64,000 nt of DNA from Bog-756 sp963830165 (lineage in GTDB: Bacteria > Actinomycetota > Acidimicrobiia > Acidimicrobiales > RAAP-2): assembly GCA_963830165.1 (NCBI GenBank), contig CAWHKZ010000008.1, positions 613,457 through 677,456 of the forward strand. Direction: 5' to 3'. The position numbers and the translations under genes were made by a program. This document shows, one piece after another, positions 41,230-51,172 of the stretch. The notes beneath the pieces are model-generated. The model worked only from the letters and a program-made list of their open reading frames with translations. It did no database searches and was not told the DNA's origin. The stretch's first letter is position 1. Each line of letters opens with the position of its first letter.

Positions 41230-42462
41230 GTGGGGGACGCAGTGGGAAGGCACGAGGAGCGACGGGTCGGGACCGCAACTGGCGTGGCGCACAGCCACCC
41301 CGGGGGCCGCCGGGTCCTGGCCTGGGCGGCGCTGGCCGTCGTCGGCACGGTCGGAGTGGCGGCCGCCGGGCTGGGCCTCGGGTCGGGACCGGCGGCGGCC
41401 GGCGGCCACCCCCCCGCCCACGGCCACGCGGCGGTCGGTGCCGGGCGGGTCCCGACGCCGGCGTCGTTCCTGGACTCGACGGTGGCGCCGCCACCCACCC
41501 CCTTCCCGGCAGCACCGGGCACCGAGGTGACCGGGGGCTCCGACCAGTCCGACCCGTTCCTCACCACGGCCGACAACCGGTACCTGCTGTTCACCAGCGG
41601 GGGCACCGGCCCGGCGCCCATGAACGTGCCGGTGGCCACCAGCGTCGACTTCGTGCACTGGACCGCCCCGGTCGACGCCCTGCCCGTCCTGCCGGCCTGG
41701 GCCCAGCCGGGGTTCACCTGGGCGCCGGACGTGCACCGCTTCGACTCGACCTACGTCCTCTACTTCACGGCCATGGTGGCGGACTACTCGCCCCAGACCG
41801 AGTGCATCGGGAGCGCCTCGTCCGACTCGCCGACCGGACCCTTCGTCGCCGCGCCGGCACCCTTCATCTGCCAACTCGACGAGGGCGGCTCCATCGACCC
41901 CCGGGTCTTCGTCGACGGGGACGGCACCCCGTGGATGCTGTGGAAGTCCGACCAGAACGCCGGAGGGGCGACCACCCCCACCAGGATGTGGTCGCAGCGC
42001 CTGTCGGACGACGGGACCCACCTGCTCGGCAGCCCGGCGTTCCTGATGTCCCCCGACGAGCCCTGGCAGGGCACCATCGTCGAGGCCCCGGACATGGTCG
42101 AGGTGGACGGGACCTACTGGGTCGTCTACTCGGGCAACTGGTTCAACCAGCCGCAGTACGCGGTGGGCGCGGCCCGCTGCGACGGTCCGGCCGGTCCGTG
42201 CCGGGACGTCGCCCCCGGCCCCCTGCTGTCCTCCAATGCCCAGGGTCAGGGTCCCGGCGAGGCCTCGGTGTTCCACGACGCCGCCGGCTACTGGGTGCTC
42301 TACAGCCCGAGGCGATCGCTCGCCCCGCACCCCGACCTCCCGCCCCGGCCGGTCTACATCACCCGGATCGGCTTCACCTCCACCGGCCCCTACCTGGCCA
42401 GCGGCCCGCTCCCGTCGGCGGCCGACCTGCTCGACGAGCCGATCTGGGCGCCGACGCCCTGA
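41230..42462 (+). CDS. Secreted GH43-like glycosidase
   Basis: 410 residues. N-terminal basic stretch plus a hydrophobic segment (about 28-55, RRVLAWAALAVVGTVGVAAA) ending near a Gly/Ala cleavage or anchor region, so secreted or membrane-tethered. Five-bladed propeller signs: SDQSDPFLTTADNRYLLFTS, FTWAPDVHRFDSTYVLYFTA, GGSIDPRVFVDGDGTPWMLW and GTIVEAPDMVEVDGTYWVVY. These hold the family's three acidic residues (Asp in SDPF, Asp in IDPRV, Glu in VEAPD). Typical substrates are arabinan or xylan-like chains; it may trim the cell's own polysaccharide. GTG 41230 follows GGGGGA; GTG 41242 is an alternative. Confidence 0.78.
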   Translation: MGDAVGRHEERRVGTATGVAHSHPGGRRVLAWAALAVVGTVGVAAAGLGLGSGPAAAGGHPPAHGHAAVGAGRVPTPASFLDSTVAPPPTPFPAAPGTEVTGGSDQSDPFLTTADNRYLLFTSGGTGPAPMNVPVATSVDFVHWTAPVDALPVLPAWAQPGFTWAPDVHRFDSTYVLYFTAMVADYSPQTECIGSASSDSPTGPFVAAPAPFICQLDEGGSIDPRVFVDGDGTPWMLWKSDQNAGGATTPTRMWSQRLSDDGTHLLGSPAFLMSPDEPWQGTIVEAPDMVEVDGTYWVVYSGNWFNQPQYAVGAARCDGPAGPCRDVAPGPLLSSNAQGQGPGEASVFHDAAGYWVLYSPRRSLAPHPDLPPRPVYITRIGFTSTGPYLASGPLPSAADLLDEPIWAPTP

Positions 42463-42493
42463 GTGGGGCGGTGCCCGGGGCGGAGCCCGTCGC

Positions 42494-43929
42494 TCAGCCC
42501 CGCAACCGCTGCAGCTCGGCGGCCACCGCCTTGCCGTTGGCCTGGCCCCGGGTGGCCTTCATGACCAGCCCGGTGAAGAACCCGGCCAGCTTGCCGTCGC
42601 CCTCGCAGAACCGGACCCACTCGTCGGGGTGCCCGGCCACCGCCTCGGCCACCGTGGCCGCCAGCGAGTCCTCGGACATGGCCTCGAACCCCTTGTCCCG
42701 GGCGATGGCCGCCGGGTCGCCGCCGCCCCGGGCGAACAGCTCGGCCAGCACGGCCTTGGCCTGGGTGGCCGACAGCGTGCCCTGGTCCTCCAGGGTCAGC
42801 AGCTCGACGTAGCACTTGGGGTCGAGCCGGCGGGCGGCCTCGGCGTCGGTGGCCGCCTCGTTGGCCGTGCGGGCCAGGGCCAGCGGCGTCCCCACCCCGC
42901 CCGCCACGGCCTCGACGACCAGGTCGTCGAGGCCCAGGTCGACCACGGTCGTCACCTGGAGCACCTGGGCCTCGGTCGCCCCGCCCGACCCGTCCAGGAG
43001 CTCCGCCAGGCGGGTGCGGCGCTCCGCCGGCATCATCCCGAGGGTGTCGGCGACGGCCCGGATCCACTCGGCGTCGGGCACCAGGGGCACCAGGTCGGGC
43101 TCGAGGAAGTACCGGTAGTCGTAGGCGTCCTCCTTGGAGCGGAGGGCCTGGGTACGTCCCGCGTCCTCGTCCCAGTGGCGGGTCTGCTGGACCACCGGCT
43201 CACCCGACTCGATGAGGGCGATCTGCCGCTCGGCCTCGTACTCGATGGCCCGGCCGAGGGACCGGACCGAGTTGAGGTTCTTGATCTCGCACCGGGTGCC
43301 GAACGGGTCGTCCGCGCTGCGCCGCACCGAGACGTTGGCGTCGACCCTCATGGACCCCTCCTCCATCTTGCCGTCGGAGGCTCCCGAGGCCACCAGGATG
43401 GCCCGCAGCTCGGTCACGTAGGCCCGGGCCTGGTCGGGGGTGCGCATGTCGGGGGCACTCACGATCTCGACCAGCGGCACGCCGGAGCGGTTGTAGTCGA
43501 CCAGCGAGTAGTCGGCCCCGTGGATGCGTCCCGACGCGCCGGCGTGCGTCGTCTTGCCGGTGTCCTCCTCCATGTGGGCCCGCTCGATCCCGACCCGGAA
43601 CCCGTCGGGCAGGTCGAGGTGGCCGTCCACGTTGAGCGGCTCGTCGTACTGGCTGATCTGGTAGTCCTTGGCCTGGTCCGGGTAGAAGTAGTTCTTCCGG
43701 TGGAAGGTCGACGGCCGGATGTCGCAGTGGAGGGCGGTGCCGATGGCCATGGCCAGCTCCACCGCCCGCTGGTTGAGCACGGGCAGCGATCCCGGCAGGC
43801 CGAGGCAGTTCGGGCAGACGTTCGTGTTGGGCTCGTCGCCGAACATGTTCGGGCAGCCGCAGAACAGCTTGGTGGCCGTCCGCAGCTCGCAGTGCACCTC
43901 CAGCCCGATGACCAGCTGCCAGTCGGACC

Positions 43930-43933
<4 letters not shown>
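42494..43933 (-). CDS. gatB: Asp-tRNA(Asn)/Glu-tRNA(Gln) amidotransferase subunit B
   Basis: 479 residues, intact. Begins WQLVIGLEVHCELRTATKLF with the zinc cysteines CGCP...CPNCLGLPG, then KNYFYPDQAKDYQISQYDEP, VDYNRSGVPLVEIVSAPD and MRVDANVSVR; the C-terminal YqeY-like tail domain ends AVAAELQRLRG. Binds the misacylated tRNA and phosphorylates the side chain for amidation. Last gene of gatC-gatA-gatB; ATG 43933 overlaps the gatA stop (ATGA). Confidence 0.96.
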
Positions 43934-45392
<1,459 letters not shown>

Positions 45393-45396
<4 letters not shown>

Positions 45397-45701
45397 GGCG
45401 CCTCGCCGAGGATCCGGGGGACCCGGAAGCGGTGGTCCTCGACCGACGGCGCCTGGGCCAGCACCTCGTCGCGGTCGAGACAGGGCTGCGGCTCGTCGGG
45501 GCGCAGCACGTTGGTGACGGCCATGGCGTGCGCCGTGGGGACCACGCCGGCCAGGTCGAGCGAGGACACGTCGGCGGCGTGGTCCAGGACCTCGGCGAGC
45601 TGTCCGGTGAACAGGTCCAGCTCCTCCTCGGTGAGGTCGAGGCGGGCCAGCGCGGCCACGTGGGCCACGTCGGCGCGGGTGAGGCGGGCGGGGGTGGCCA
45701 T
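45393..45701 (-). CDS. gatC: Asp-tRNA(Asn)/Glu-tRNA(Gln) amidotransferase subunit C
   Basis: 102 residues. TRADVAHVAALARLDLTEEE is the conserved GatC N-terminus and LRPDEPQPCLDRDEVLAQAP the belt that wraps GatA-GatB; ends FRVPRILGEAP. Stabilises the complex. ATG 45701 overlaps by one base the stop of the hydrolase gene upstream (TGATG). Confidence 0.94.
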
Positions 45702-46462
45702 CAGGCGGCACCGCCGACGACCGAGGCGACGAATTTCGTGACCAGCGACTCGATGAGCGGGGCGTCGTTGTCGAGGGTGGCCACGTGGTAGCTGTCCTCC
45801 AGCCACACCCGCTCGACGGGCCCGGACACCCGCTCCACGACCACGTCGCCGGAGACCGGCTCGACCAGGTGGTCCTCCCGGCTGGACAGCACCAGGACCG
45901 GGCAGTGGATGTCGGCCAGGTGGGCCTCCACGCCGTCCGCCCCCTCGAACAGCGAGAGCACGGCGCCCAGGGGCGTACCCGGGTACGCGGCCTCCACGGC
46001 GCCCTCCTTCTTGATGTCCGAGCCGATGCCGTCGAAGGACTCGGTGCCGGCGTCGAGCAGGGCGCGGATGCCGCTCCGGAACTCGTCGTCGGGGGCGTGG
46101 ACCAGCGGGTTCACCACGGCGATGCCCGACAGGTGGGGATGGTGTTCGGCCAGCCAGCAGGTCAGGGTGCCCCCCATCGAGAGCCCGACCACGGCCACGT
46201 GGTCGCAGCGGGCGGCCAGGGCCTGGAAGTGGGCCTCGGCCGCGCCCGACCAGTCGTCCCAGCGGGTCGGGACCATGTCCTCGAGGGAGGTCCCGTGCCC
46301 GGGCAGCAGGGGCAGCTCCACCGTGAACCCGGCGGCGGCCAGGGCCTCGGCCAACGGCCGCATGGACTGGGGGTTGCCGGTGAACCCGTGGAGGACGAGG
46401 ACGCCGTCGGGACCGCCCTCGGCGGACCACGGCTCGGCACCTTGCATGATCGGAGCAGTCAC
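45701..46462 (-). CDS. Alpha/beta-hydrolase, carboxylesterase/monoacylglycerol-lipase-like
   Basis: 253 residues from GTG 46462 (ATG 46447 possible). GVLVLHGFTGNPQSMRPLAE provides the oxyanion-hole HG, VAVVGLSMGGTLTCWLAEHH the nucleophile elbow GLSMG, LVLSSREDHLVEPVSG the Asp and EDSYHVATLDND the catalytic His. This is the Est30/bacterial carboxylesterase pattern. TAGCAT ends 7 bases before GTG 46462, so the transcript may be leaderless and would continue into gatCAB. Divergent from the SCP2-like gene. Confidence 0.82.
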   Translation of the reverse strand: MTAPIMQGAEPWSAEGGPDGVLVLHGFTGNPQSMRPLAEALAAAGFTVELPLLPGHGTSLEDMVPTRWDDWSGAAEAHFQALAARCDHVAVVGLSMGGTLTCWLAEHHPHLSGIAVVNPLVHAPDDEFRSGIRALLDAGTESFDGIGSDIKKEGAVEAAYPGTPLGAVLSLFEGADGVEAHLADIHCPVLVLSSREDHLVEPVSGDVVVERVSGPVERVWLEDSYHVATLDNDAPLIESLVTKFVASVVGGAA

Positions 46463-46528
46463 GGTGGCGATGCTATCGGCCCCCGGCGCGGCGGCCCGTC
46501 CCGCCGGCGTCGGGCCCCCGCCGGCCCG

Positions 46529-46554
46529 CCGGCGCCGGGGGCGCCGGATAGAGT
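46529..46554 (+). promoter_or_regulatory. Inverted repeat abutting the -10 of the SCP2-like gene
   Basis: CCGGCGCC-GGG-GGCGCCGG (46529-46547) is followed at once by A-TAGAGT (46549-46554), a good -10 about 39 bases before ATG 46593. The placement is the same as for the palindrome before the GH43-like gene, though the half-sites differ. Confidence 0.4.
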
Positions 46555-46592
46555 TGCGCCACGATCGACGAAGGGCGAGGAGCGCTGCACCG

Positions 46593-47000
46593 ATGGCCAC
46601 CTATCTGTTTCTGAGTGACGACTGGCTCGACGAGGCGCGGGCCATCCGCGCCGAGTACGAGGGCCAGGGCGGCACCATCGAGCACTCCGTGCGGATGAAC
46701 CTGGTCGTGGTCGAGGTGCCCTTCGGCGAAGGGTCCCTCCATGCCCATGCCGACACCTCCACCGGCGAGCTGATCCTGGACGTCGGGCACATCGACCCGG
46801 TCGACCTCACCGTCACCATCGGCTACGACATCGCCCGGGCCCTGCTGGTCGAGGGCAATCCCCAGGCCGGCCTCCAGGCCTTCATGCAGGGCAGGATCAA
46901 GGTCGAGGGGGACATCGCCAAGCTGATGGCCCTCCAGACGGCCTCGCCGGACCCGACGGCCGCCGAGATCGCGGCCCGGATCCAGGCCATCACCGAGTAG
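46593..47000 (+). CDS. SCP2-like (sterol carrier/lipid-binding) small protein
   Basis: 135 residues. A stand-alone SCP2-type domain: NLVVVEVPFGEGSLHAHADT, ELILDVGHIDPVDLTVTIGY, then ALLVEGNPQAGLQAFMQGRI and KVEGDIAKLMALQ, the family's C-terminal half. Binds hydrophobic ligands such as acyl-CoA or lipids; cytoplasmic. GGCGAGGAGCG precedes ATG 46593. Convergent with the MFS gene. Confidence 0.8.
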   Translation: MATYLFLSDDWLDEARAIRAEYEGQGGTIEHSVRMNLVVVEVPFGEGSLHAHADTSTGELILDVGHIDPVDLTVTIGYDIARALLVEGNPQAGLQAFMQGRIKVEGDIAKLMALQTASPDPTAAEIAARIQAITE

Positions 47001-47019
47001 CCCCGGCGGTGCGCCCCGC

Positions 47020-48676
47020 CTAGTGGACGGCCAGGTCGGCCGGCGCGGCGCGCACGCCGCGCGGGGTGTTGCGGGTGAAGAAGCCGCACACCACCGCGAC
47101 GAGGGCCACCAGGGCGCCGACCAGATAGGCGGCATGGAACGAGGCCAGGTCGCCCGCACCCCCGTGGGCCGACGCCTGGACGGTCACCATGGTCTGGATG
47201 CCGGCCACGACCCCGATCTGGGTGATCAGCAGCTGGGCGGCGCTCATCACCCCCAGCTCGTCGGGCTCCACCTCGTTGGAGGCCGTGGACGCCGTCGACG
47301 GGGTCGAGACCCCGTTGGCCAGGCCCGAGAGGGCCAGGGCCACGACGATCAGCAGCACCGACGGGTCGGCGCCGACCTGGGTGAAGACCAGCATCGACAC
47401 GAACAGGGCGGCGGAACCGGCCACGATCGACCACCGCTCCCCCACCTTGACCGCCGCGTACCCCGCGATCGGGGCCGACAGCGAGAAGACGAGCGGCCGG
47501 GCCGTGGACAGCAGCCCCGCGCTCGTCTCGCTGTAGCCGTAGATGCGCTCCATCAGGATGGGGAACAGGAAGAACCCGCCCATGTAGGCGAAGTTGACGC
47601 AGGCCCGGGCCCCGAGCGGGAACACGAAGTTCCGCTTCCGGAAGTAGCGCAGGGGGATGAGGGGCCGGGGGGCCCGCCGCTCGTGGAGCACGAACCAGAC
47701 CGCCAGCACCGCGCCGACCACGAAGAGCGCCACCGTCCTCGGGTTGCCGAAGCCCCACGACGGCGCCACGTTGAGCCCGAGCAGCCCGAAGGTGACCGAC
47801 AACGACAGCGTGGCCGAGCCCAGCCAGTCCAGCTGTCGCCACGGGCTCTCGGGCGGCGGGCCGGGGGTGCCCCCGACCGGGGCCGGCGCGGTGACCGGTG
47901 CCGGATCCGCCGGCGGGTCCGCCCCCGGCTCGGGCACGGCGTGGTCGTGGGCGGGCAGCACGACGATGGCCAGGACGGCGGCGATGGCCATGAGCGGCAG
48001 CTCGCCCCAGAACAGGGCCGCGCCAACCGTAGAACTGGATGATGGGGGCGCCGATGGTCACGCCGAGCACCGGGCCGCCCGCCCCGACCAGGGACCACCA
48101 CCCCAGGGCCTTGACCCGGTCCTCGTGGGAGAAGGCCTGGAGGACCAGGGCCATGGAGGCGGCCCCGGTGGCCGCGCCCTGCACGCCGTCGAACAGCCGG
48201 GCGGCGATGAGCACACCGGCGGTGGGCGCCGAGGCCGTCAGCACCACGCTGACCGCCGCCCCGCAGAGCCCCCACAGGTAGAGGCGCTTGTAACCCCGCA
48301 GGTCGCCCAGCTTGCCGAGGACGGGCGCGGCGACGCCGAACGCCAGCAGGGGGCCGGTCGACGTCCAGGTCAGCGTGGAGACTGTGGTGTGGAGCTGGCG
48401 GGCCACCTGGGGCAGGGCCACCACGAACACGGTGAAGGTGATGTTGACGGACAGGAGCCCGGCCAGCACCGTCCACAGCACCCACCACTGGTACCGGTCC
48501 GAGCCGGCCACCTTGTGGTGGATCCTGTGCCGGAGCAGGAGCGGCCACGGGATCGTGATCCCGCCGTCGCCCCCCGAGCCGGTGCCGCTGAGGAGGCTCT
48601 CGGCCTCGCGCAGCTCCTCGGCGTCGAACTCCTCGTCCGGGACCGCAGGGCCGGGCCCGTCGGCCCGGGAGACCAC
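47020..48676 (-). CDS. MFS transporter (DHA2-like drug/solute exporter), one frameshift
   Basis: About 551 residues after correction. A 55-residue acidic cytoplasmic start is followed by the MFS N-half: VNITFTVFVVALPQVARQLH, FGVAAPVLGKLGDLRGYKRL (motif A) and WWSLVGAGGPVLGVTIGAPI (motif C of drug/proton antiporters). After a one-base shift near 48025 the second half continues with about eight more TMs and ends GVRAAPADLAVH. GTG 48676 starts directly after the SDR stop (48677), so the two are co-transcribed. Substrate unknown. Confidence 0.8.
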
Positions 48677-49555
48677 TCAGCCCCCGAGCTTGTGCATTTC
48701 GGCCTGCAGCTCCGCCACCGTCCAGCGATCGTCCTTCTCGATCGTGTCGGTCAGGGTCCAGGGCTGGAACAGGCGCACCGTCCCGCCGAGGATGAAGTAC
48801 ACCTTGCCGGTGGCCGGGCACGACTCGGTGGCGAGGTAGGCGACCAGCGGGGCGATGTTGGCCGGGTCCCAGGCGTCGAAGGTGCCGGCGTCCTCGGGGG
48901 CGGCCACGATGTCGGCCAGACCCGGGGTCTCCACCGTCATGCGGGTGCGGGCGTTGGGGGCCAGCGCGTTGACGCGCACCCCGTAGCGCGTCAGCTCGGT
49001 GGCGGCGATGGTCGTGAAGGCGGCGATGCCGGCCTTGGCCGCCCCGTAGTTGGTCTGGCCGGGATTGCCCAGCAGGCCCGAGGTCGACGAGGTGTTGATC
49101 ACCGAGGCCTTGACCTCCTTGCCGGCCTTGGTCTGCTCCCGCCAGTACGCGGCGGCGTGCCGGGTCGGGACGAAGTGCCCCTTCAGGTGGACGTGGATGA
49201 CGGCGTCCCACTCGTCCTCGGACATGTTGATGAGCACCCGGTCGCGCAGGATGCCGGCGTTGTTGACGAGCACGTGCAGGTCGCCGTAGGTCTCGATGGC
49301 CGTGTCGACGAGTCGCTTGCCCCCCTCCCAGTCGGTGACGTCATCGTGGTTGGCCACGGCCTGGCCGCCGGCCGCGGTGATCTCGTCGACCACCTGCTGG
49401 GCCGCGCTGCGGTCGTCGCCGGAGCCGTCGAGGGAGCCGCCGAGGTCGTTGACCACGACCTTCGCCCCCTCCGCGGCGAACAGCAGGGCGTACTCGCGGC
49501 CGATGCCGCGGCCCGCGCCGGTGATGATGGCGATCCGTCCGTCCAGTGCTCCCAT
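48677..49555 (-). CDS. Short-chain dehydrogenase/reductase
   Basis: 292 residues, intact. NAD(P) loop IAIITGAGRGIGREYALLFA, VLVNNAGILRD, catalytic Ser in INTSSTSGLLGNPGQTNYGA with Tyr-x3-Lys (YGAAK). The long insert VVNDLGGSLDGSGDDRSAAQ is typical of the multifunctional beta-oxidation/3-hydroxyacyl type of SDR. A role in lipid or steroid oxidation is plausible, in line with the SCP2-like, acyl-CoA synthetase and aldehyde dehydrogenase genes of the region. ATG 49555; about 170 bases without a gene lie upstream. Confidence 0.85.
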   Translation of the reverse strand: MGALDGRIAIITGAGRGIGREYALLFAAEGAKVVVNDLGGSLDGSGDDRSAAQQVVDEITAAGGQAVANHDDVTDWEGGKRLVDTAIETYGDLHVLVNNAGILRDRVLINMSEDEWDAVIHVHLKGHFVPTRHAAAYWREQTKAGKEVKASVINTSSTSGLLGNPGQTNYGAAKAGIAAFTTIAATELTRYGVRVNALAPNARTRMTVETPGLADIVAAPEDAGTFDAWDPANIAPLVAYLATESCPATGKVYFILGGTVRLFQPWTLTDTIEKDDRWTVAELQAEMHKLGG

Positions 49556-49726
49556 GTCCTCAGCTTCCCTCGTGTCGGCCGGCCGTCGAACGACGGGCCG
49601 GCGTGCCGTGGCCCCGGTGCGTCCCCCGGGCCGTCGATGCCCGCCCGCGTGGCGTCCGGCGTGGAGGCGTGCGGGGGGCGTACCCGTCCCACGTTCTCAT
49701 CGGGTCGATGTGGCGGTCAAGCCCGA

Positions 49727-50833
49727 TCAGGCGGCCGGGACCGGGACGGGGCGGTCGACCCGGGCCCCCAGCCCCGCCGCCTCGACGGCGGCGGCCATGG
49801 CCCGCACCCGGGCCCTCGGGCCGGCCAGCACGACGTACTCGGTGTTCCGCACGTGGGAGACCCGCCCGACCTTGTGGCCCGACGGATCGTGGATGCCGAT
49901 CCGGGCCCCCACGTAGCGGGCCGAGTCGAAGGCCAGGACCTCCACGTGGCCCCGGGCCGAGCACAGCTCGTGGAGCTCCTCGTAGCTGAGCCAGGCCTCG
50001 TTGTTGTACGACAGCACCACCACCTCGGCCGCCACCCGGGTCACGACGTCGGCGAGGGCCACGGGCATGGTCCGGCGCCCGTTGAACGGGCTGCGGTTGG
50101 CCGGGTCGCGCAGGTCGTCGCGCTTGCAGGCCACCCCGTAGTGCGCCGGGGCGTCCCAGGCCACCAGGGTCTCCCACACGTGGTAGTTCGAGTCGTAGCG
50201 GTGCTGGTTGTAGGGCGGGTCGAGGTAGGCGAGGTCGACGTCGCCGAGGACCCCGGCGGCCACGAGCGCGCAGGCGTCGCCGTGCACGGCCCGCCCGGGC
50301 CCGGGCAGCAGGTCCGGCACCCGCAGCGTGAGCGGCCGGTGGGCCCGGGGCGCCCACCGCTTGAGGTACGCCATCTGCAGGCCGGTGGTCGAGTCGACCC
50401 GGTCGGCCGCCTCCAGGAGGCTGGTGAGCAGGACCGGCCAGAGCCGCGTGCCGGCCCAGCCCTCCTCGATGGCCTCCCGCACGGCGTCGATGCGGGCCCC
50501 GTTCTCGGGCCGGAAGTAACGCGACTCGACGCAGAAGGTCTCGGTCACGTAGCCCGCCCGGCCGGGCAGGGCATTGAGCCGCTCGACCGCCGCCCCGACC
50601 TCGTCCACGAGCCCGGGGTCGGCCCCGGGGTCGCTCGCCACGTAGCAGCGGGCGAGCACGTGGGCACAGCGGGCCTTGTCGACCGCGGTGGTGGTGAGGC
50701 CCAGGCCCTTGAAGGCCTGCGACACCCGGGTCGTGCCGCAGAACAGGTCGAGCGCGGTGCGGGCCCCGGACGCCGCGGCCAGCACGGCGAGGGCCGGTAC
50801 GAGGCGCCGCTTCGACCCCAGGTACTTGATCAT
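49727..50833 (-). CDS. D12-class N6-adenine DNA methyltransferase, no partner nuclease
   Basis: 368 residues, intact. N-terminal IKYLGSKRRLVPALAVLAAA and motif I TALDLFCGTTRVSQAFKGLG (SAM binding), then the catalytic motif IV YLDPPYNQHRYDSNYHVWET (DPPY). The order X-I-IV and GSK at the start are those of Dam/D12 enzymes. No restriction or recognition gene lies next to it; its neighbours are a Cys-rich protein, a kinase and an SDR. The C-terminal 110 residues (from SYNNEAWLSYEEL) carry the target-recognition side. ATG 50833; a 7-codon frame VSRYAPA (50853-50830) ends on it as ATGA. Confidence 0.82.
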   Translation of the reverse strand: MIKYLGSKRRLVPALAVLAAASGARTALDLFCGTTRVSQAFKGLGLTTTAVDKARCAHVLARCYVASDPGADPGLVDEVGAAVERLNALPGRAGYVTETFCVESRYFRPENGARIDAVREAIEEGWAGTRLWPVLLTSLLEAADRVDSTTGLQMAYLKRWAPRAHRPLTLRVPDLLPGPGRAVHGDACALVAAGVLGDVDLAYLDPPYNQHRYDSNYHVWETLVAWDAPAHYGVACKRDDLRDPANRSPFNGRRTMPVALADVVTRVAAEVVVLSYNNEAWLSYEELHELCSARGHVEVLAFDSARYVGARIGIHDPSGHKVGRVSHVRNTEYVVLAGPRARVRAMAAAVEAAGLGARVDRPVPVPAA

Positions 50834-50860
50834 GCCGGCGCGTACCGGCTCACGGGCCGC

Positions 50861-51172
50861 TCAACGTCGGCCGAAGCGCCGTGCCCACCACTGCGGGTCA
50901 CGGGCGTGGGCGTGGAAGTGGTCCGGGATCTGGCGCATGACCCGGTCGTAGCTCCAGACGCCTTCGCCCAGCACCCGGTCGGCCACCTCGCCGAGGCGGG
51001 CCAGCATGTGGTCGACGTCGGCCTCGGGCGGCTCGTCACCGTGCTGCTTCCACACCACCATGGGGACCCCGCACACCTCGCAGTCGGCCACCCAGCAGGT
51101 GTCGTCCTCGTGGAACCACTCGGTGATCCGGGCCGCCTCGCACAGCTCGCACCCGCCGCCGGTGCGGCTCAC
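50861..51172 (-). CDS. Small Cys/His/Trp-rich protein coupled to the PASTA kinase
   Basis: 103 residues from GTG 51172, which overlaps the kinase stop (GTGA). GGCELCEAARITEWFHEDDT leads to CWVADCEVCGVPMVVWKQHG, giving two Cys-x2-Cys pairs (CELC, CEVC) that could bind Zn. A C-terminal VMRQIPDHFHAHARDP has a His-x-His-like pattern. The layout hints at a trimmed HIT-like or zinc-ribbon fold, but I do not recognise the family with certainty. Translation linked to the kinase suggests a shared role. Confidence 0.65.
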   Translation of the reverse strand: MSRTGGGCELCEAARITEWFHEDDTCWVADCEVCGVPMVVWKQHGDEPPEADVDHMLARLGEVADRVLGEGVWSYDRVMRQIPDHFHAHARDPQWWARRFGRR

